Assembly (NCBI RefSeq): GCF_016623495.1
Contig: NZ_JAEHHL010000001.1
Coordinates: forward strand, 310,001 to 374,000
Reading direction: 5' to 3'
Length of the DNA: 64,000 bases
Origin: Thermohalobaculum xanthum
Lineage (GTDB): Bacteria > Pseudomonadota > Alphaproteobacteria > Rhodobacterales > Rhodobacteraceae
Under the pieces are notes generated by a model. That model was not told the origin of the DNA, ran no database searches, and was given only the letters and a program-made list of their open reading frames with translations. This document shows positions 63,294 to 64,000 of this stretch, in pieces. The stretch's first letter is position 1, and the number at the start of each line of letters is the position of its first letter. The position numbers and the translations under genes are program-made.

Positions 63294-64000
63294 ATGACGC
63301 GACTGGCACAGCGAGACTGGGTTCCGACGGACGTCAAGGGACTGGTGCAGGAGATCGCGGCCGCGGCCGGGCATCTCGCGGCCGGTGACGTTGCGGCCGA
63401 GATCGAGCGCCTCGCCGGCTGGAACCGGCAAATCCACGAACGCGACTGCGTCAACCTGAACCCCGCGACCAACATGATGAACCCGCGGGCCGAGGCGCTG
63501 ATGGCCTCGGGCCTAGGGCCGCGCCCATCGCTGGGATACCCCGGCGCGAAATACGAGATGGGCCTCGAAGCCATCGAGCGCATCGAGGTAATCGCAGCCG
63601 AGTTGGCGGCCGAGGTCTTTCGTGCGCCTTTTGCCGAGGTCAGGGTAGCGTCGGGCGCGCTGTCGAACCTCTATGCCTTCATGGCCTGCGCCGAGCCGGG
63701 CGACGCGGTCATCGTTCCGCCGGCCGAGATCGGTGGCCACGTCACCCATCACGAGGCGGGTGCGGCAGGCCTTTACGGCCTCGAGATCCATCGGGCCCCG
63801 GTGAACGCGGATGGCTACACGGTGGATGTCGAGGGGCTGCGCGCGTTGGCGCACAAGGTCAGACCGCGCCTGATCACCATTGGCGGAAGCCTTAACATTG
63901 CCCCGCATCCGGTTGGCATGGTGAGGGAAATCGCCGACGAGGTTGATGCGCGCCTAATGTTCGACGCGGCGCATCTTTGCGGGATGATCGCGGGAGGCGC
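63294..64000 (+). CDS. Serine hydroxymethyltransferase-family PLP enzyme (partial)
   Basis: 235 codons visible, running off the right edge. Fold-type I SHMT-like features are LNPATNMMNPRAEALMASG, PRPSLGYPGAKYEMG, VASGALSNLYAFMA, and the cofactor-Asp segment MFDAAHLCGMIAGG. The match to canonical GlyA is clear in outline but the wording of motifs differs, so it may be a specialised SHMT or aldolase (for example alpha-methylserine or another beta-hydroxy amino acid). The Schiff-base Lys lies beyond the edge. GGGGAG precedes the ATG. Confidence 0.82.
   Translation, partial: MTRLAQRDWVPTDVKGLVQEIAAAAGHLAAGDVAAEIERLAGWNRQIHERDCVNLNPATNMMNPRAEALMASGLGPRPSLGYPGAKYEMGLEAIERIEVIAAELAAEVFRAPFAEVRVASGALSNLYAFMACAEPGDAVIVPPAEIGGHVTHHEAGAAGLYGLEIHRAPVNADGYTVDVEGLRALAHKVRPRLITIGGSLNIAPHPVGMVREIADEVDARLMFDAAHLCGMIAGG

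Overview
The window looks like chromosome from an alphaproteobacterium, most likely Rhodobacterales (Rhodobacteraceae/Paracoccaceae). The DNA is GC-rich. Ribosomal and biosynthetic genes run rplU-rpmA-GNAT-obgE-proB-proA. A LexA-type GAAC-N7-GAAC box and a CtrA-type TTAA-N7-TTAA site lie upstream of uvrB. The tRNA-His carries A73 and no encoded G-1, a peculiarity of one alphaproteobacterial group. DUF4170, DUF6324, IalB and NDUFS4-like proteins are also present. Identity is inferred from reading the sequence only; no database search was run.

Region by region. 1-4.5 kb: a polar amino-acid ABC operon on the minus strand (binding protein, two permeases, ATPase). It is split after the binding-protein gene by a retron-type reverse transcriptase preceded by a structured, inverted-repeat-bounded DNA segment that looks like an msr-msd RNA gene. 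4.7-13.2 kb: a polyamine-type ABC importer in one strand-consistent cluster with a class III aminotransferase, a beta-keto acid cleavage enzyme (BKACE) and an acetylpolyamine amidohydrolase-like deacetylase, with a divergent LysR regulator. Together they suggest uptake and breakdown of an acetylated amine or beta-amino acid. 13.2-16.2 kb: an MscS-type channel, a frameshifted GFA gene and tRNA-Ser(CGA). 16.3-21.1 kb: rplU, rpmA, a GNAT enzyme, obgE, proB, proA. 21.2-26.7 kb: a divergent murein endopeptidase / L,D-transpeptidase pair, lpxD, and a dedicated acyl carrier protein plus ketoacyl synthase. 26.7-35.8 kb: IalB, a candidate anti-Shine-Dalgarno small RNA, a HerA/YjgR-like ATPase, a phosphotransferase, mmsA, a YqaA-like membrane protein, uvrB, and an NDUFS4-like complex I subunit.

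35.9-61.5 kb is mostly cell-surface glycobiology. It opens with manC (GDP-mannose). Then come MAPEG, pmbA, cysQ, DUF4170, a lysophospholipid acyltransferase, waaA and lpxK (lipid A-Kdo). Next is an exopolysaccharide or O-antigen locus: gmd, methyltransferase, fcl, two GT2 enzymes, two sulfotransferases, a flippase, a polymerase-like protein, an acyltransferase-SGNH protein, an oppositely oriented beta-helix lyase-like protein, a Wzc-type tyrosine kinase, a WcaF-like acetyltransferase and a GT4 enzyme. The gene content predicts a fucose-containing, sulfated and acylated polymer. 61.5-64 kb: tRNA-His, DUF6324, a degenerate histidine-kinase-like protein and the start of an SHMT-family gene.

The most striking signals are: (i) the retron-like unit with a candidate non-coding RNA, lodged inside a transporter operon with no obvious effector; (ii) a 14-bp perfect palindrome TTTCACGCGTGAAA, seen three times just after gene 3' ends at 29-30 kb spacing, each with a conserved AT-rich octamer exactly 13 bp away; (iii) the predicted sulfated fucose polysaccharide locus; (iv) the amine/beta-keto-acid catabolic cluster.
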